The notes under the pieces are model-generated. The model had not been told where the DNA came from, did no database searches, and saw nothing but the letters and a program-made list of their open reading frames with translations. Positions 33,545 through 41,888 of a stretch of 64,000 nt of DNA are shown here, one piece after another. This DNA is from 3-1-20CM-4-69-9 sp963772855 (lineage in GTDB: Bacteria; Actinomycetota; Thermoleophilia; Gaiellales; Gaiellaceae). Position 1 is the stretch's first letter, and each line of letters begins with the position of its first letter. The stretch covers positions 868,001 to 932,000 of the forward strand of contig CAVYYY010000007.1 of the NCBI GenBank assembly GCA_963772855.1. The letters are read 5' to 3'. The position numbers and the translations under genes were made by a program.

Positions 33545-33850
33545 TTATTCCAACGGAGGGTTCTGGACGTTGTGCTCGGTCGCGTACTCGTCCGTGAGCT
33601 TGTTCACGACCTCCATCCCTTCGCCGTACGCGTAGTTGATCTTCACGAACGGCTGCCACTTGTCCGGCAGCGCGTCCTCCGGGAAGATCGCCTCGACCGG
33701 GCACTCCGGCTCACAGGCCCCGCAGTCGATGCACTCCTCGGGATCGATGACGAGGATCCGGTCCGCCTGGTGGATGCAGTCGACGGGGCAAACGTCCACG
33801 CAGGACAGGTCTTTGATGTCGATGCACGGCTCGGCGATGATGTAGGTCAA
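33545..33850 (-). CDS. fdxA: Seven-iron ferredoxin (3Fe-4S + 4Fe-4S)
   Basis: A 101-residue low-potential electron carrier. The first cluster motif is C9 with C17, C21 and C25 (AEPCIDIKDLSCVDVCPVDC). The second is C40, C43, C46 and C50 (EECIDCGACEPECP). The C-terminal helix WQPFVKINYAYGEGMEVVNKL is normal for actinobacterial FdxA. The start is TTG 33850, matching the usual MTYIIAEPC. It is a stand-alone gene that may serve the nearby radical SAM or redox enzymes. Confidence 0.92.
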   Translation of the reverse strand: MTYIIAEPCIDIKDLSCVDVCPVDCIHQADRILVIDPEECIDCGACEPECPVEAIFPEDALPDKWQPFVKINYAYGEGMEVVNKLTDEYATEHNVQNPPLE

Positions 33851-33897
33851 GGCGGGCCTACTCTAGACAGTCCTTCCGATCCTGCGCGACGCGAGAG

Positions 33898-34203
33898 CTA
33901 GGAAGTGAGCTCCTGCACGATCTTGGGGGCCTGCTCCTGCAGCGCGTTCTTCACGAGGACCTGGTCGAAGCCGGCCTCGTGCGCGGCGCGCAGGCCTGCC
34001 GTGTCGGTGTGGCCGCCGAACCCGACGATCGGAACTTCCGGGTAGGAGTCGGCCACATCGTCCGGATCGACCCGGCTGATGTCCGCGATGACGAGGTCGG
34101 GCCAGTCCGCACTGTCACTCGTCACGAAGTGATGGCCCGGCAACAGGGCCTCCAGCTTGCCGCGGAAGAAGACATCGACCCCACACAGCAGGATCGTCGC
34201 CAC
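33898..34203 (-). CDS. Single receiver-like domain protein with incomplete acidic pocket
   Basis: A 101-residue protein shaped like a CheY receiver. LVIADISRVDPDD supplies the phospho-aspartate position and DQVLVKNAL the conserved lysine. The N-terminal metal-binding acidic pair is missing (TILLCGVDVFFRGKLEALL), so phosphorylation may be lost. There is no output domain. Such proteins can act as structural or competitive partners in signalling. The call rests on fold pattern alone. Confidence 0.6.
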   Translation of the reverse strand: MATILLCGVDVFFRGKLEALLPGHHFVTSDSADWPDLVIADISRVDPDDVADSYPEVPIVGFGGHTDTAGLRAAHEAGFDQVLVKNALQEQAPKIVQELTS

Positions 34204-34259
34204 GCCGGGAGGGTACCGCGGTCACGCCTCCCTCCTCAAGTCGCGGTAGGGTCGCGCGG

Positions 34260-34571
34260 ATGAGCCAGGGGGATTTCGTCACGGTCGCCCGGGTGGACGA
34301 TATTCCGGAGGGAACCATCCGGACGGTGGAGGCGGGCGAGGAGAAGATCGCCCTCGCCCACTGCGAGGGCGGGTTCTACGCCACCCAGCACGCCTGCATC
34401 CACCTCGAGGGGCCGCTCGGCGAGGGCAGGCTCGAGGGCTGCGTCCTCACCTGCCCGTGGCACGGGTGGCAGTACGACGTCCGCACCGGCCAGAACGAGT
34501 TCGACCTCGCGATCCAGCTGCGCACCTACGACGTCCAGGTGGAGAACGGAGAAGTCCGGGTCCGCGTATAG
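34260..34571 (+). CDS. Rieske-type 2Fe-2S ferredoxin
   Basis: A 103-residue soluble Rieske protein. Cluster ligands are C46 and H48 (HACIHLEGPL) and C65 and H68 (TCPWHGWQYD). It fits the ferredoxin component of non-heme dioxygenases or a nitrite-reductase small-subunit-like protein, but no oxygenase gene is adjacent. The start is ATG 34260. The next gene, a DUF309-like frame, begins within the last codons but one base out of frame. Confidence 0.9.
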   Translation: MSQGDFVTVARVDDIPEGTIRTVEAGEEKIALAHCEGGFYATQHACIHLEGPLGEGRLEGCVLTCPWHGWQYDVRTGQNEFDLAIQLRTYDVQVENGEVRVRV

Positions 34572-34875
34572 GGCCGGCCTCGAGCTCATCCGCCGCGGCG
34601 AGTACTTCGCGGCGCACGAGGAGCTCGAGGTCGCGTGGCGTGCGGCGCCCGCGCCGGAGCGCGACTTCTTCCAGGGCCTCGTCCACGTCGCGGTCGCCTG
34701 GTATCAGGCCGGCCGCGGACGACGAATCGGAACGGAGCGGCAGCTCGAGAAGGCGGTGCGCCGGCTCACGCCCTATGCACCCGAGCACGGCGGCATCGAC
34801 GTCGCGCGCCTCGTCGCGCAGCTCGAGGAGCTGCGCGAGCGCGGCTCGCTCGATCTCCCTCCGCCTGACCTCTAA
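34567..34875 (+). CDS. DUF309 family protein lacking a visible start codon
   Basis: The frame ending at TAA 34873-34875 encodes AGLELIRRGEYFAAHEELEVAWRAAPAPERDFFQGLVHVAVAWYQAGRGRR, the conserved DUF309 helical pattern with HEELE and FFQGLV. No ATG, GTG or TTG exists in this frame here or upstream through the Rieske gene. It lies +1 to the Rieske frame, so one fewer G at 34558-34560 would fuse it to the Rieske protein. Alternatively a base error hides the start. It converges with the ccdA gene by 4 bp. The function of DUF309 is unknown. Confidence 0.65.
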   Translation, partial: YRAGLELIRRGEYFAAHEELEVAWRAAPAPERDFFQGLVHVAVAWYQAGRGRRIGTERQLEKAVRRLTPYAPEHGGIDVARLVAQLEELRERGSLDLPPPDL

Positions 34876-35582
34876 AAGCTGCCGAGCCCGACGGCGTCGA
34901 GCACGCGGTTCAGCGCGACGCGGAGCCACCAGTCCCGGTGGAAGAACAGCAGCAGACCGAGCGCGACGAGGATCGCGCCGCTGACGCGCTGGATGAGGAT
35001 GTAGTGGTCGCGCAGCCAGCGGAACACCGTCATCGCGCGCGTGAACGCGATCCCTGCGAGCAGGAACGCGGCGCCGAGCCCGGCCGAGTACGCGACGAGC
35101 AGCACCGAGCCGCGCACGACCGTCCGCGAGTCCGCCGCGAGCACGAGGATGCCGGCGAGCACCGTTCCGATGCACGGGGCGGCACAGACCGCGAACGCGC
35201 CGCCGAGCAGAACGCTCGAGCCGTGCCTGCGCGCGCCGGTGAGCAGGCCCGGCGCGACAACCCGGTCCGGCCACGGCAGGACCCCCATGAACGCGAGCCC
35301 GAGGACGACGAGCACGAAGCCGGCGATCTCGAGCTGCCGGTCGGGGTCGACCACCCCGCCGATCGCGGCCGCGGCCGCACCGAGCAGCACGAACACGATC
35401 GTGAAGCCGAGGATGAACGGCAGGCTCGCGACCACGACCCGCCGCGCGGCGCGCGGCTCGCCGAAGCGCGTCGGGTCGACCGCCGAGACCGCCGAGAGGT
35501 AGCCGGGCACGAGTGGGAGCACGCACGGCGTGACGACGGAGAGGAGACCCGCGACGAACGCGACCGGGATCTTGTCGATCAC
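34872..35582 (-). CDS. ccdA: CcdA cytochrome c biogenesis transmembrane protein
   Basis: A 236-residue membrane protein with six hydrophobic segments. The redox cysteines are in VVTPCVLPLVPGYLS (TM1) and AVCAAPCIGTVLAG (TM4). CcdA carries reducing equivalents from cytoplasmic thioredoxin across the membrane to CcmG/TlpA-type proteins for haem attachment. GTG 35582 is the start. It is the last gene of the six-gene leftward operon, 10 bp after ccmH, consistent with the system II/partial system I maturation role of its neighbours. Confidence 0.9.
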   Translation of the reverse strand: MIDKIPVAFVAGLLSVVTPCVLPLVPGYLSAVSAVDPTRFGEPRAARRVVVASLPFILGFTIVFVLLGAAAAAIGGVVDPDRQLEIAGFVLVVLGLAFMGVLPWPDRVVAPGLLTGARRHGSSVLLGGAFAVCAAPCIGTVLAGILVLAADSRTVVRGSVLLVAYSAGLGAAFLLAGIAFTRAMTVFRWLRDHYILIQRVSGAILVALGLLLFFHRDWWLRVALNRVLDAVGLGSF

Positions 35583-35592
35583 GACGCGCCCA

Positions 35593-36036
35593 CTACTCCC
35601 ATCGCGCGAGCTCCTCGTCGAGGCGCCGCTCGAGCGCCGGGTCGAGGCTGACGTCCTCCGGCTCGCGGTCTCGTGTGTGCGACCACCGCCACGCGCCGAC
35701 GCCGACGATCGCGGCCGCCGCGACGATGCCGACGATGGGGAGCCACCACGCGAGGAGGCCGAAGCCCTTGCGCGGCGGCGCGGCGAGGATCGACTCCCCG
35801 TACTCGGTGACGAGCGTGTCCTTGATCTGGCTCTTCGTGTCGCCGGCTGCGATCCGCTGCGAGATGACGCGCTTTATCTGGAGCGCCGCCGGCGAGTTCG
35901 ACTGGTCGAGCGTCGTGCCGCAGACGGGACACATCACCTCGCCCTCGAGCTCGCCGAGCGTCGGATGGCGCTCGCTCGCCAACGCGACGGGAACGAGGAC
36001 GAGAGCCGCGACGAGGACTGCGGCGACGCGCTTCAC
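35593..36036 (-). CDS. ccmH: CcmH-like cytochrome c maturation protein
   Basis: A 147-residue protein with signal peptide (VLVPVALASE), the family's redox motif MCPVCGTTLDQSNSPAALQIKRVI, and a C-terminal membrane segment (LLAWWLPIVGIVAAAAIVGV, about 100-120). CcmH reduces the CxxCH haem site of apocytochrome c. The start at GTG 36036 overlaps the upstream TlpA stop by 4 bp. Only this short CcmH is present; the CcmF and CcmI parts are not in the window. Confidence 0.88.
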   Translation of the reverse strand: MKRVAAVLVAALVLVPVALASERHPTLGELEGEVMCPVCGTTLDQSNSPAALQIKRVISQRIAAGDTKSQIKDTLVTEYGESILAAPPRKGFGLLAWWLPIVGIVAAAAIVGVGAWRWSHTRDREPEDVSLDPALERRLDEELARWE

Positions 36037-36572
36037 GACGCTGCGATCTGCTGCAGGTAGCGAGGCAGATCCTCTTCCGCCTCGAGCTGGCCGACCACCT
36101 TCCCTTTGCGGTCGACGAAGAAGATCTTCGGTATCGGCAGTCCTCCCCACGTCGCGAGCACCGTCCCGCTGCCGTCGTGGACGCTCGGGTACGTGATGCC
36201 GTGCGCACGCTGCCACCGGCGCGCCTCGCCGGAGAAGTCCTTCGTGTCGACGCCGATGAACTCCACGCGGTCGCCGTAGACCTTGCGCGCCGCTTCGAGA
36301 CGCTTGGACTCGTGGACGCACGGATCGCACCACGACGCCCAGAAGTCGAGCACGAACGGCTTCTTGCCACGCACCGAGGAGAGATCCAGACGGCCGTCGC
36401 CGTCGAGTCGCGCGAGGTCGAAGACCGGTGCCGTCGGCCTATGGCCGTCCGCGAGCGCCTGCGAGACGCTCTTGTCGCTGTCCTTCGCGACGCGCCACAC
36501 GAGCAGTGCGAGAAGCCCCACGACGAGCCCGACGGCGAGCGCCTGCGCCGTGAGCCGGGCAGTGCGGCCCAT
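36033..36572 (-). CDS. TlpA/CcmG-like thiol-disulfide oxidoreductase
   Basis: A 179-residue membrane-anchored thioredoxin-fold protein. One N-terminal helix (LAVGLVVGLLALLVWRV) is followed by the redox domain with WASWCDPCVHE (active CxxC) and the cis-proline region GLPIPKIFFVDRKGKVVGQ. It reduces apocytochrome c in the extracytoplasmic space using electrons from CcdA. ATG 36572 overlaps the L,D-transpeptidase stop (TGATG), so the genes are translationally linked. Confidence 0.9.
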   Translation of the reverse strand: MGRTARLTAQALAVGLVVGLLALLVWRVAKDSDKSVSQALADGHRPTAPVFDLARLDGDGRLDLSSVRGKKPFVLDFWASWCDPCVHESKRLEAARKVYGDRVEFIGVDTKDFSGEARRWQRAHGITYPSVHDGSGTVLATWGGLPIPKIFFVDRKGKVVGQLEAEEDLPRYLQQIAAS

Positions 36573-37528
36573 CAGCCCGAGACGATGAAGACCGTCGTCC
36601 CGACGTCGACGTGGTTGAACAGCCACTCGGCCTCCGGGATGTGCATGCGGATGCAGCCGTGCGAGACCGAGTAGCCGATCGACCCGTCAGACGGCGTTCC
36701 GTGGATGCCGACTCCCGGCGCCGACAACCCCATCCAGCGCGTCCCGAGCGGATTGCCCGGTCCCGGCGGAACCGGCTGCTGCCCGGCCGCCCACGGGGAC
36801 TTCGGCGGATACCACCACGGGTTCTTCCACTTCACGACGACGCTGAAGCGGCCGAGCGGCGTCGGGTAGCGCGTCTGGCCGGTCGCGACCCTGAACGCGC
36901 GCGTGAGGCGCATCCCGTTGTAGAGGGTCAACTGGTTGGCGCCGCGGCGGATGACGATCACGGGGCCGAAGTTGCGGCGCGTGACCTTCGCGCGCTGGTT
37001 GATCTGGTAGAGCTGGATCGGCGTGCGGTCGCCGGAATAGAGCTCGCTGACGATGTCGCGCACAGCGCGCTTCTGCTGGAGCGTCCGCCCCGGCCGGTCG
37101 AGCGAGAGGAACGGACGGAAGTTCCGAAGCGAGAGCTTGGAGTCGACCGCCGCGCGGTTGTACCGCTGCGCGAGATCTCGCACGAAGGCGACGACGTTCC
37201 CACCGGGCGCGTTGACGTTCAGGAGGACGGCGGTGTCGGGCGGCGAGGCGAGCGCCTTCTCGATCGCCTTGTCGATGACGGGCGACGCGCCGAGGGCGTC
37301 CGGGGCGACGGACACGCGCGTGGAGCCGAGCTTGAGCTCCAGCGGCACGGCGAACGCCTCGGTGACGGCGTTGGTCGCATCCTCAGGCGAGAGACCTCCC
37401 ACCTGCACGCCGGCGATGGTCACGCCTAGGGGGATGGTGGTCGGCTCGTCCGCCGCAAGGGGCGCGGACGAGAGCGCGCCGGCGCAGAGGACGCCGGCGG
37501 CGAGGGACAGCACGAGAACGCGTTTCAC
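36572..37528 (-). CDS. L,D-transpeptidase (YkuD) with N-terminal VanW-like/PG_binding_4 domain
   Basis: A 318-residue exported enzyme starting at GTG 37528, with signal peptide 1-30. The N-terminal region (about 35-190) is a PG_binding_4-like domain (GVTIAGVQVGGLSPEDATNAV). The YkuD domain ends with the catalytic HGTPSDGSIGYSVSHGCIRM (C292). It forms 3-3 cross-links or anchors proteins in peptidoglycan. The GDPD gene upstream overlaps by 4 bp. Confidence 0.9.
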   Translation of the reverse strand: MKRVLVLSLAAGVLCAGALSSAPLAADEPTTIPLGVTIAGVQVGGLSPEDATNAVTEAFAVPLELKLGSTRVSVAPDALGASPVIDKAIEKALASPPDTAVLLNVNAPGGNVVAFVRDLAQRYNRAAVDSKLSLRNFRPFLSLDRPGRTLQQKRAVRDIVSELYSGDRTPIQLYQINQRAKVTRRNFGPVIVIRRGANQLTLYNGMRLTRAFRVATGQTRYPTPLGRFSVVVKWKNPWWYPPKSPWAAGQQPVPPGPGNPLGTRWMGLSAPGVGIHGTPSDGSIGYSVSHGCIRMHIPEAEWLFNHVDVGTTVFIVSG

Positions 37529-38310
37529 GACTTCACCATCGTAAAGATCCGCGGATCGTTCGTGATGATGCCGTCGGCACCCGCGTCGACCAACCGCTGC
37601 GCCAGGTCCGGGTCGTCGACCGTCCACACGTAAACGGCGGCGCCGCGGTCGTGCGCCCGCTCGATCGCGGCCGACGAGGCGACTGAGTGATGGAGTGTCG
37701 CCGCCGCGGCGTGGGCGCGGGCGAGGAGGACCGGGAGCCGCCTGGGCAGGGATGAGCCCATGGCGGCGAGGGCGCGGCGGACGACCGGGGCGAGCGGCCC
37801 GCGCTTCGAGACGCCGAAGCGGTCGCGGGGCATCGTGTACGACCTCGGCAGGGTCGGCTCCAGCTCGGCCATCCGGCGCAGGCTCCTGGCGTCGAAGCCG
37901 CTGACCCAGGAGCGCTCCAGGACACCGTGCCTTCGGACCGCCGCGACGACACCCGCCTCGACGCCCCGACGCTTGAGGTCGATCTGGAGCCCGATGCCGG
38001 GGAGCTCGGCGGCGCAGTACTCGAGCGCCTCGTCGAGCGTAGGTAGCTCCGGCGCGATGTGCCTCAGCTCGTCGAGCGTCAGCGCGCGGACGCGCCCGTT
38101 CGCGGCTCCGTGGCTCACCTCGCGGAGGTCGTCGGAGTGGGCGAGGACGAGCGTCCCGTCCGCGAGGTCCAGGACGTCGAACTCCAGCATGTCGCAGCCG
38201 AGCTCGACGGCGAGCGCCAGCGCGCGCAGCGTGTTCTCGGGTGCGAGCGCCGAGGCGCCTCGGTGACCGACCCGGGCGAAGCGACCGCGCGGCCGGCGGA
38301 GCTCAAGCAC
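37525..38310 (-). CDS. Glycerophosphodiester phosphodiesterase
   Basis: A 261-residue TIM-barrel hydrolase. The GDPD signature GHRGASALAPENTLRALALAVELGCDMLEFDVLDLADGTLVLAHSD contains the catalytic histidines and metal-binding acids. VYVWTVDDPDLAQRLVDAGADGIITNDP closes the barrel. It releases glycerol-3-phosphate from deacylated phospholipids. No signal is seen, so it is cytosolic. Its place between a stress phosphatase and an L,D-transpeptidase suggests membrane and wall housekeeping, which is inference. Confidence 0.9.
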   Translation of the reverse strand: MLELRRPRGRFARVGHRGASALAPENTLRALALAVELGCDMLEFDVLDLADGTLVLAHSDDLREVSHGAANGRVRALTLDELRHIAPELPTLDEALEYCAAELPGIGLQIDLKRRGVEAGVVAAVRRHGVLERSWVSGFDARSLRRMAELEPTLPRSYTMPRDRFGVSKRGPLAPVVRRALAAMGSSLPRRLPVLLARAHAAAATLHHSVASSAAIERAHDRGAAVYVWTVDDPDLAQRLVDAGADGIITNDPRIFTMVKS

Positions 38311-38313
38311 GGA

Positions 38314-41061
38314 TCACGCCGTCTTCTTGACCACGACAACAGCGCAGTCATCCGCGAGATCCCCGCGGGCGAAGGCGCGACAGTCCTCGAGCACGGCTTC
38401 GGCGAGCGCGGTCGCCGGGAGTGCCCGGCGCTCGGCGAGCAGCGCGTCGAGCCGCTCGAGCCCGTAGAGCTCGCCGTCGCGCCGGGCCTCGATCACACCG
38501 TCCGTGTAGAGGACCACGGCGCCGCCCGGCTCGATCGTGCCGTGCACCTCGGAGTACTCCTGGCCCGGATCGACTCCGAGCACGAGGCCGCCGGCCTCGA
38601 GGCCCGTCACGGTTCCGTCCGCGGACACGACGCGCGGCGGCGGATGGCCCGCCCCGGCCGCGGCGACCTGCCCGTCCGCGTCGACGACGAGATAGACCAT
38701 CGTGATGAACTTGCCCGGAGCGATCTCGCCGACGACGACGTCGTTCGCCGACTCGAGGAAGTCCGCCGGCTCCGGATGCTCGCGCGCCAGCGAGCGAAAC
38801 ACGAACTTCGCCATCGCCATGTCGGCCGCAGCCTCGATCCCGTGCCCGGTGACGTCGCCGAGCGCCACCGCGAGGCGGCCGTCGCCGAGCTCCATGAAGT
38901 CGTAGACGTCTCCGCCGACCTCGACCCGCGCCGACGACTCGTACGCGTCGCCGAGCTCGAGCCCCTCGAGCTTCGGGATCGACCGCGGGAGCAACGAGCG
39001 CTGCATCGTGTCCGCGAACTGCTTCTGCTGCTGGTAGAGGCGGGCGTTGTCGATCGCGAGCGCGGCCTGGCCGGCTATCGCCCTCGCCTCCTCGATCGTC
39101 TCCTGCGTCACCGGCGAGCCCGGCCGGACGGAGAGGATCGTAAGCGACGCGAGGACCTCAGCCGGGGTCGCGATCGGGACGGCGGCTCCCGTCCAACCGC
39201 GCTCGAAGAACGGGAGGAGCGCGGTCGCCGGCGCGCCGACCTGCCTTGCCGTCTTCCGCGTCAGCGCGAAGTGCTGGCCTTGCCGAAACAACCGCTGGAT
39301 CGGCTGAGCGCCGAACGGGAGCGGCCGGCAGGCGACTGCGCGGACGGCATCCTCCAACCTCGACTCCGACACCTCGAGCGCGTGCGGAACGAGCCAGTCC
39401 CGCCGCTCGTCCGGCAGGCCGATGATCGCGACGTCGACGTCGAGGATCTCGACAGCCGTCCTGGCGAACGCCTGGAGCGTCGCCTCGAGCGAGAGGCTCT
39501 GCGCGAACGAGCGGGAGATCTCATAGAGCGCGCCCACGCGCCTCGAGGCGGCGCGCTCTGCTTCGAGGGCCCGCTCGCGCTCCTCGCTGAGACGTTTCGC
39601 GCGCTCGTGCAGCTGTGCGTTCTGAACCGCGACGGCAAGCTGCGCGGCCAGGGCGGCGACGAGAGCGCGCTCGCTCTCGGTCGGGCCGCGGCCGGTCGAC
39701 GGGAAGATGCCGAGAAGGCCGACGACGTCCTCCTGCGCGAGCAGAGGCACGGCGACCGCGACACGGATGCCCGACTCGCCGGCCGCCTCCCGTACGGCAG
39801 CGAGCCGCGGATCGGCGGCGACATCCCGGACGACGAGCACACCGCGGGAGCGGAACGGTCCGAGCGTCAGCTCGAGCAACCGCTCGGCGACGCGGACGTG
39901 CGGGCCGGCGAGCCCGACCCCGGCCGCCTCGTACAAGCGCTCGTCCTCGCGCAGGTAGACCGCCAGGCGGTCCGACCCCAGCAACTCCCCGACACGCTGG
40001 ACGGCCGTCTCGAGCGTGTGCGCGAGGGAGAGCTGCGAGATCGCCTGGGCGACGATGGCGAGCAACGCTTGCGTGCGTTCGAGCTCGAGCGTGACCACGC
40101 GGGAGCGCACGCTCGCGCGGAGAGCCTGCGCGGCGCGAACCCCGAACGTGGCGAGCGCGCCGAGGATCTCCTCGCCGGGCGCGTCCGCCGGGTCGAAGAC
40201 GAGCTGCAGAGCTCCGATCGGCGGATGGCCGAGCTGCATGGTGGCCGAGACCACGCCGTCGGCGCCGTGGCCGTCCCCGAGCTCTTCCACGACCACCGGC
40301 ACGCGCCCGGCGAGAGCCTCCTCTGCCCTCGCTCGCGCTTCGGTCGCGGGAGTTGCGGCGCCGGGCGGGCCGTGCGATGCGACGAGCTCGAGGCTGTCGT
40401 CGTCGCCCGACTCCCAGACGAGGCCGAATGTCGCCCCGGTGGCCTCCACGGCGAGCCGGGCGACTCCTTCGGCCGTCCGTGCCTCATCGGCGGAGGCGGC
40501 GAGCGCGTCGCCCGCGAGCGTGAGGACGTCGCCGACGTCGAACGAGCGGGGGGCCTTCCCGTCGACGCCGAAGGCGCGGATCGCGAGCCCGGCCTGGGCG
40601 GCGCCGAGACGGCCGAGACGGCGCTCGCTCTCGTCGAACGGCTCGCCAGATCGCATAAGCTCGAGCGTCCCGCGCAGCAGGCCGTCCACCTGGACTGGGA
40701 ACAACACGACATGCTCGGCGCCGACGCGCTTTGCCGCGCGGCGAATCGGCTCGGGAAGGCGGTCGAGATCGGATTCCTCCGTCCGCGGGACGTCCTCGAG
40801 GCGGACGCGCGAGCCTTCGAGCTCGGCCGCTAGGGCGGCGGAGGCGGTGGCGACGGCCTCGGCGTCGAGGCAGCCGCCCGGCTCGTCGACCACGCGCACG
40901 ACGACCACCTCCGCGCCCGCCGAGCGTGCGACGGCATCGGCAATCGAGCTCATGGCGCCCGCCAGGGTGTCCGCCAGGCCGACGGCAAGGCCGGATTCGG
41001 CGAGCGCGTCGAGACCGCCCTCCTCGAGCCGGATTCCCCCCTCACCTGGACGCACACCCAT
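38314..41061 (-). CDS. Multi-GAF SpoIIE-type serine/threonine phosphatase (RsbU-like)
   Basis: A 915-residue soluble regulator. Several GAF-like sensor blocks fill residues about 20-670 (VLFPVQVDGLLRGTLELM; LVWESGDDDSLELVASHG; VAVAVPLLAQEDVVGLLGIF; GAAVPIATPAEVLASLTIL). A PP2C-type SpoIIE domain ends it (about 690-915), with GGDVYDFMELGDGRLAVALGDVTGHGIEAAADMAM, AAGAGHPPP and VLYTDGVIEARR. Such proteins dephosphorylate anti-anti-sigma factors to switch stress sigma factors. No such partner lies nearby. It heads the six-gene leftward operon. Confidence 0.9.
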   Translation of the reverse strand: MGVRPGEGGIRLEEGGLDALAESGLAVGLADTLAGAMSSIADAVARSAGAEVVVVRVVDEPGGCLDAEAVATASAALAAELEGSRVRLEDVPRTEESDLDRLPEPIRRAAKRVGAEHVVLFPVQVDGLLRGTLELMRSGEPFDESERRLGRLGAAQAGLAIRAFGVDGKAPRSFDVGDVLTLAGDALAASADEARTAEGVARLAVEATGATFGLVWESGDDDSLELVASHGPPGAATPATEARARAEEALAGRVPVVVEELGDGHGADGVVSATMQLGHPPIGALQLVFDPADAPGEEILGALATFGVRAAQALRASVRSRVVTLELERTQALLAIVAQAISQLSLAHTLETAVQRVGELLGSDRLAVYLREDERLYEAAGVGLAGPHVRVAERLLELTLGPFRSRGVLVVRDVAADPRLAAVREAAGESGIRVAVAVPLLAQEDVVGLLGIFPSTGRGPTESERALVAALAAQLAVAVQNAQLHERAKRLSEERERALEAERAASRRVGALYEISRSFAQSLSLEATLQAFARTAVEILDVDVAIIGLPDERRDWLVPHALEVSESRLEDAVRAVACRPLPFGAQPIQRLFRQGQHFALTRKTARQVGAPATALLPFFERGWTGAAVPIATPAEVLASLTILSVRPGSPVTQETIEEARAIAGQAALAIDNARLYQQQKQFADTMQRSLLPRSIPKLEGLELGDAYESSARVEVGGDVYDFMELGDGRLAVALGDVTGHGIEAAADMAMAKFVFRSLAREHPEPADFLESANDVVVGEIAPGKFITMVYLVVDADGQVAAAGAGHPPPRVVSADGTVTGLEAGGLVLGVDPGQEYSEVHGTIEPGGAVVLYTDGVIEARRDGELYGLERLDALLAERRALPATALAEAVLEDCRAFARGDLADDCAVVVVKKTA

Positions 41062-41125
41062 CGGCCGGACTCAAACGTATCCTGCAATACCCGGAATGCC
41101 GGGCCCGGCGAACTAGAATCCCGCG

Positions 41126-41362
41126 ATGGCCCAGCCCGCGCGACGAGCGGAGGCGCCTCCGGCTGATCCGCCGATTGATCCCGAGGCGATCGACCGCGCG
41201 TACCACTACCACCGGGCGCGCCGCGGCGCGCGCGTCCGCCGGAAGCGGGAGAAGTCACGCGCCCGGCTGCGCTTCTTCGTCACGTTCGTGCTGCTCGTCG
41301 CCCTCGCGATCTTCCTGATCCTGACGATCTGGCACCAGGTCCAGAGGGTTTTCGGCCTCTGA
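41126..41362 (+). CDS. Small basic single-pass membrane protein
   Basis: A 78-residue protein. The proline-rich, basic N-terminus (RRAEAPPADPPIDPEAIDRAYHYHRARRGARVRRKREKSRARL) precedes one membrane helix (FFVTFVLLVALAIFLILTIWHQV). The positively charged side should be cytoplasmic. No family is recognised; a small structural or regulatory membrane protein is the cautious reading. It is divergent from the SpoIIE phosphatase gene by 64 bp and followed 37 bp later by another membrane protein gene. Confidence 0.6.
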   Translation: MAQPARRAEAPPADPPIDPEAIDRAYHYHRARRGARVRRKREKSRARLRFFVTFVLLVALAIFLILTIWHQVQRVFGL

Positions 41363-41399
41363 CCCCGACGGCCTAGACTGTCCTGCCCTGTCCGAGACC

Positions 41400-41888
41400 G
41401 TGCAGAGTCCCGATCCATCCCCGCCCGACCGGCCCGAAGAGGAGGACTGGCTGACGCCTCAGCCCCGTCCGGCCCGGCCACTCGAGGAGGTCTGGGCCTG
41501 GGGCGAGCAGCTCACCTGGGTCTCGGGGCTGGTGCTGGCGATCTCGGCCTTCACCGGCTGGTACGTCGGCTCAGGCGAAGGCCCCACGACGAGCGTCATC
41601 GGCTGGCACACGGGCGTCCTCGGCAAGCTCGTCTTCTTCATCGGCCTCGCCGTGCTCGCGCTCGTAGCGCTGAGACTGGCGGGCATCGAGCTCCCGGCGA
41701 CCGTGCCCGAGAGCCTCGTCGTGATCGCGCTCGGCGCGCTCGCGACGGTCTTCGTGCTGATCCGGCTCATCGTCGTCCCGGACGAGTTCTTCGGCTGGCG
41801 GGGCCGCGGGATCGGCATCTTCATCAGCCTCATCGCCTCGCTCGCGGTCATCGCGGCGGGTCTCCTCAGAGCCGGCGAAGAGCTCTAG
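41400..41888 (+). CDS. Four-helix integral membrane protein of unknown function
   Basis: A 162-residue protein starting at GTG 41400. A soluble N-terminus rich in P, E and D (about 1-30) is followed by four hydrophobic helices: WVSGLVLAISAFTGWYVG; LVFFIGLAVLALVALRLAG; LVVIALGALATVFVLIRLIVV; and IGIFISLIASLAVIAAGLLRA. No catalytic residues stand out. The 3' end overlaps the opposite PAP2 gene by 23 bp. I do not recognise a characterised relative. Confidence 0.7.
   Translation: MQSPDPSPPDRPEEEDWLTPQPRPARPLEEVWAWGEQLTWVSGLVLAISAFTGWYVGSGEGPTTSVIGWHTGVLGKLVFFIGLAVLALVALRLAGIELPATVPESLVVIALGALATVFVLIRLIVVPDEFFGWRGRGIGIFISLIASLAVIAAGLLRAGEEL

Noticed and set aside
38059..40833. Long open frame antisense to the SpoIIE phosphatase gene (and similar ones at 14190-17741 and 50857-53511)
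   Set aside because: They have arginine-rich, low-complexity translations with no family motifs, and they mirror strongly supported genes. High GC content keeps antisense frames open.
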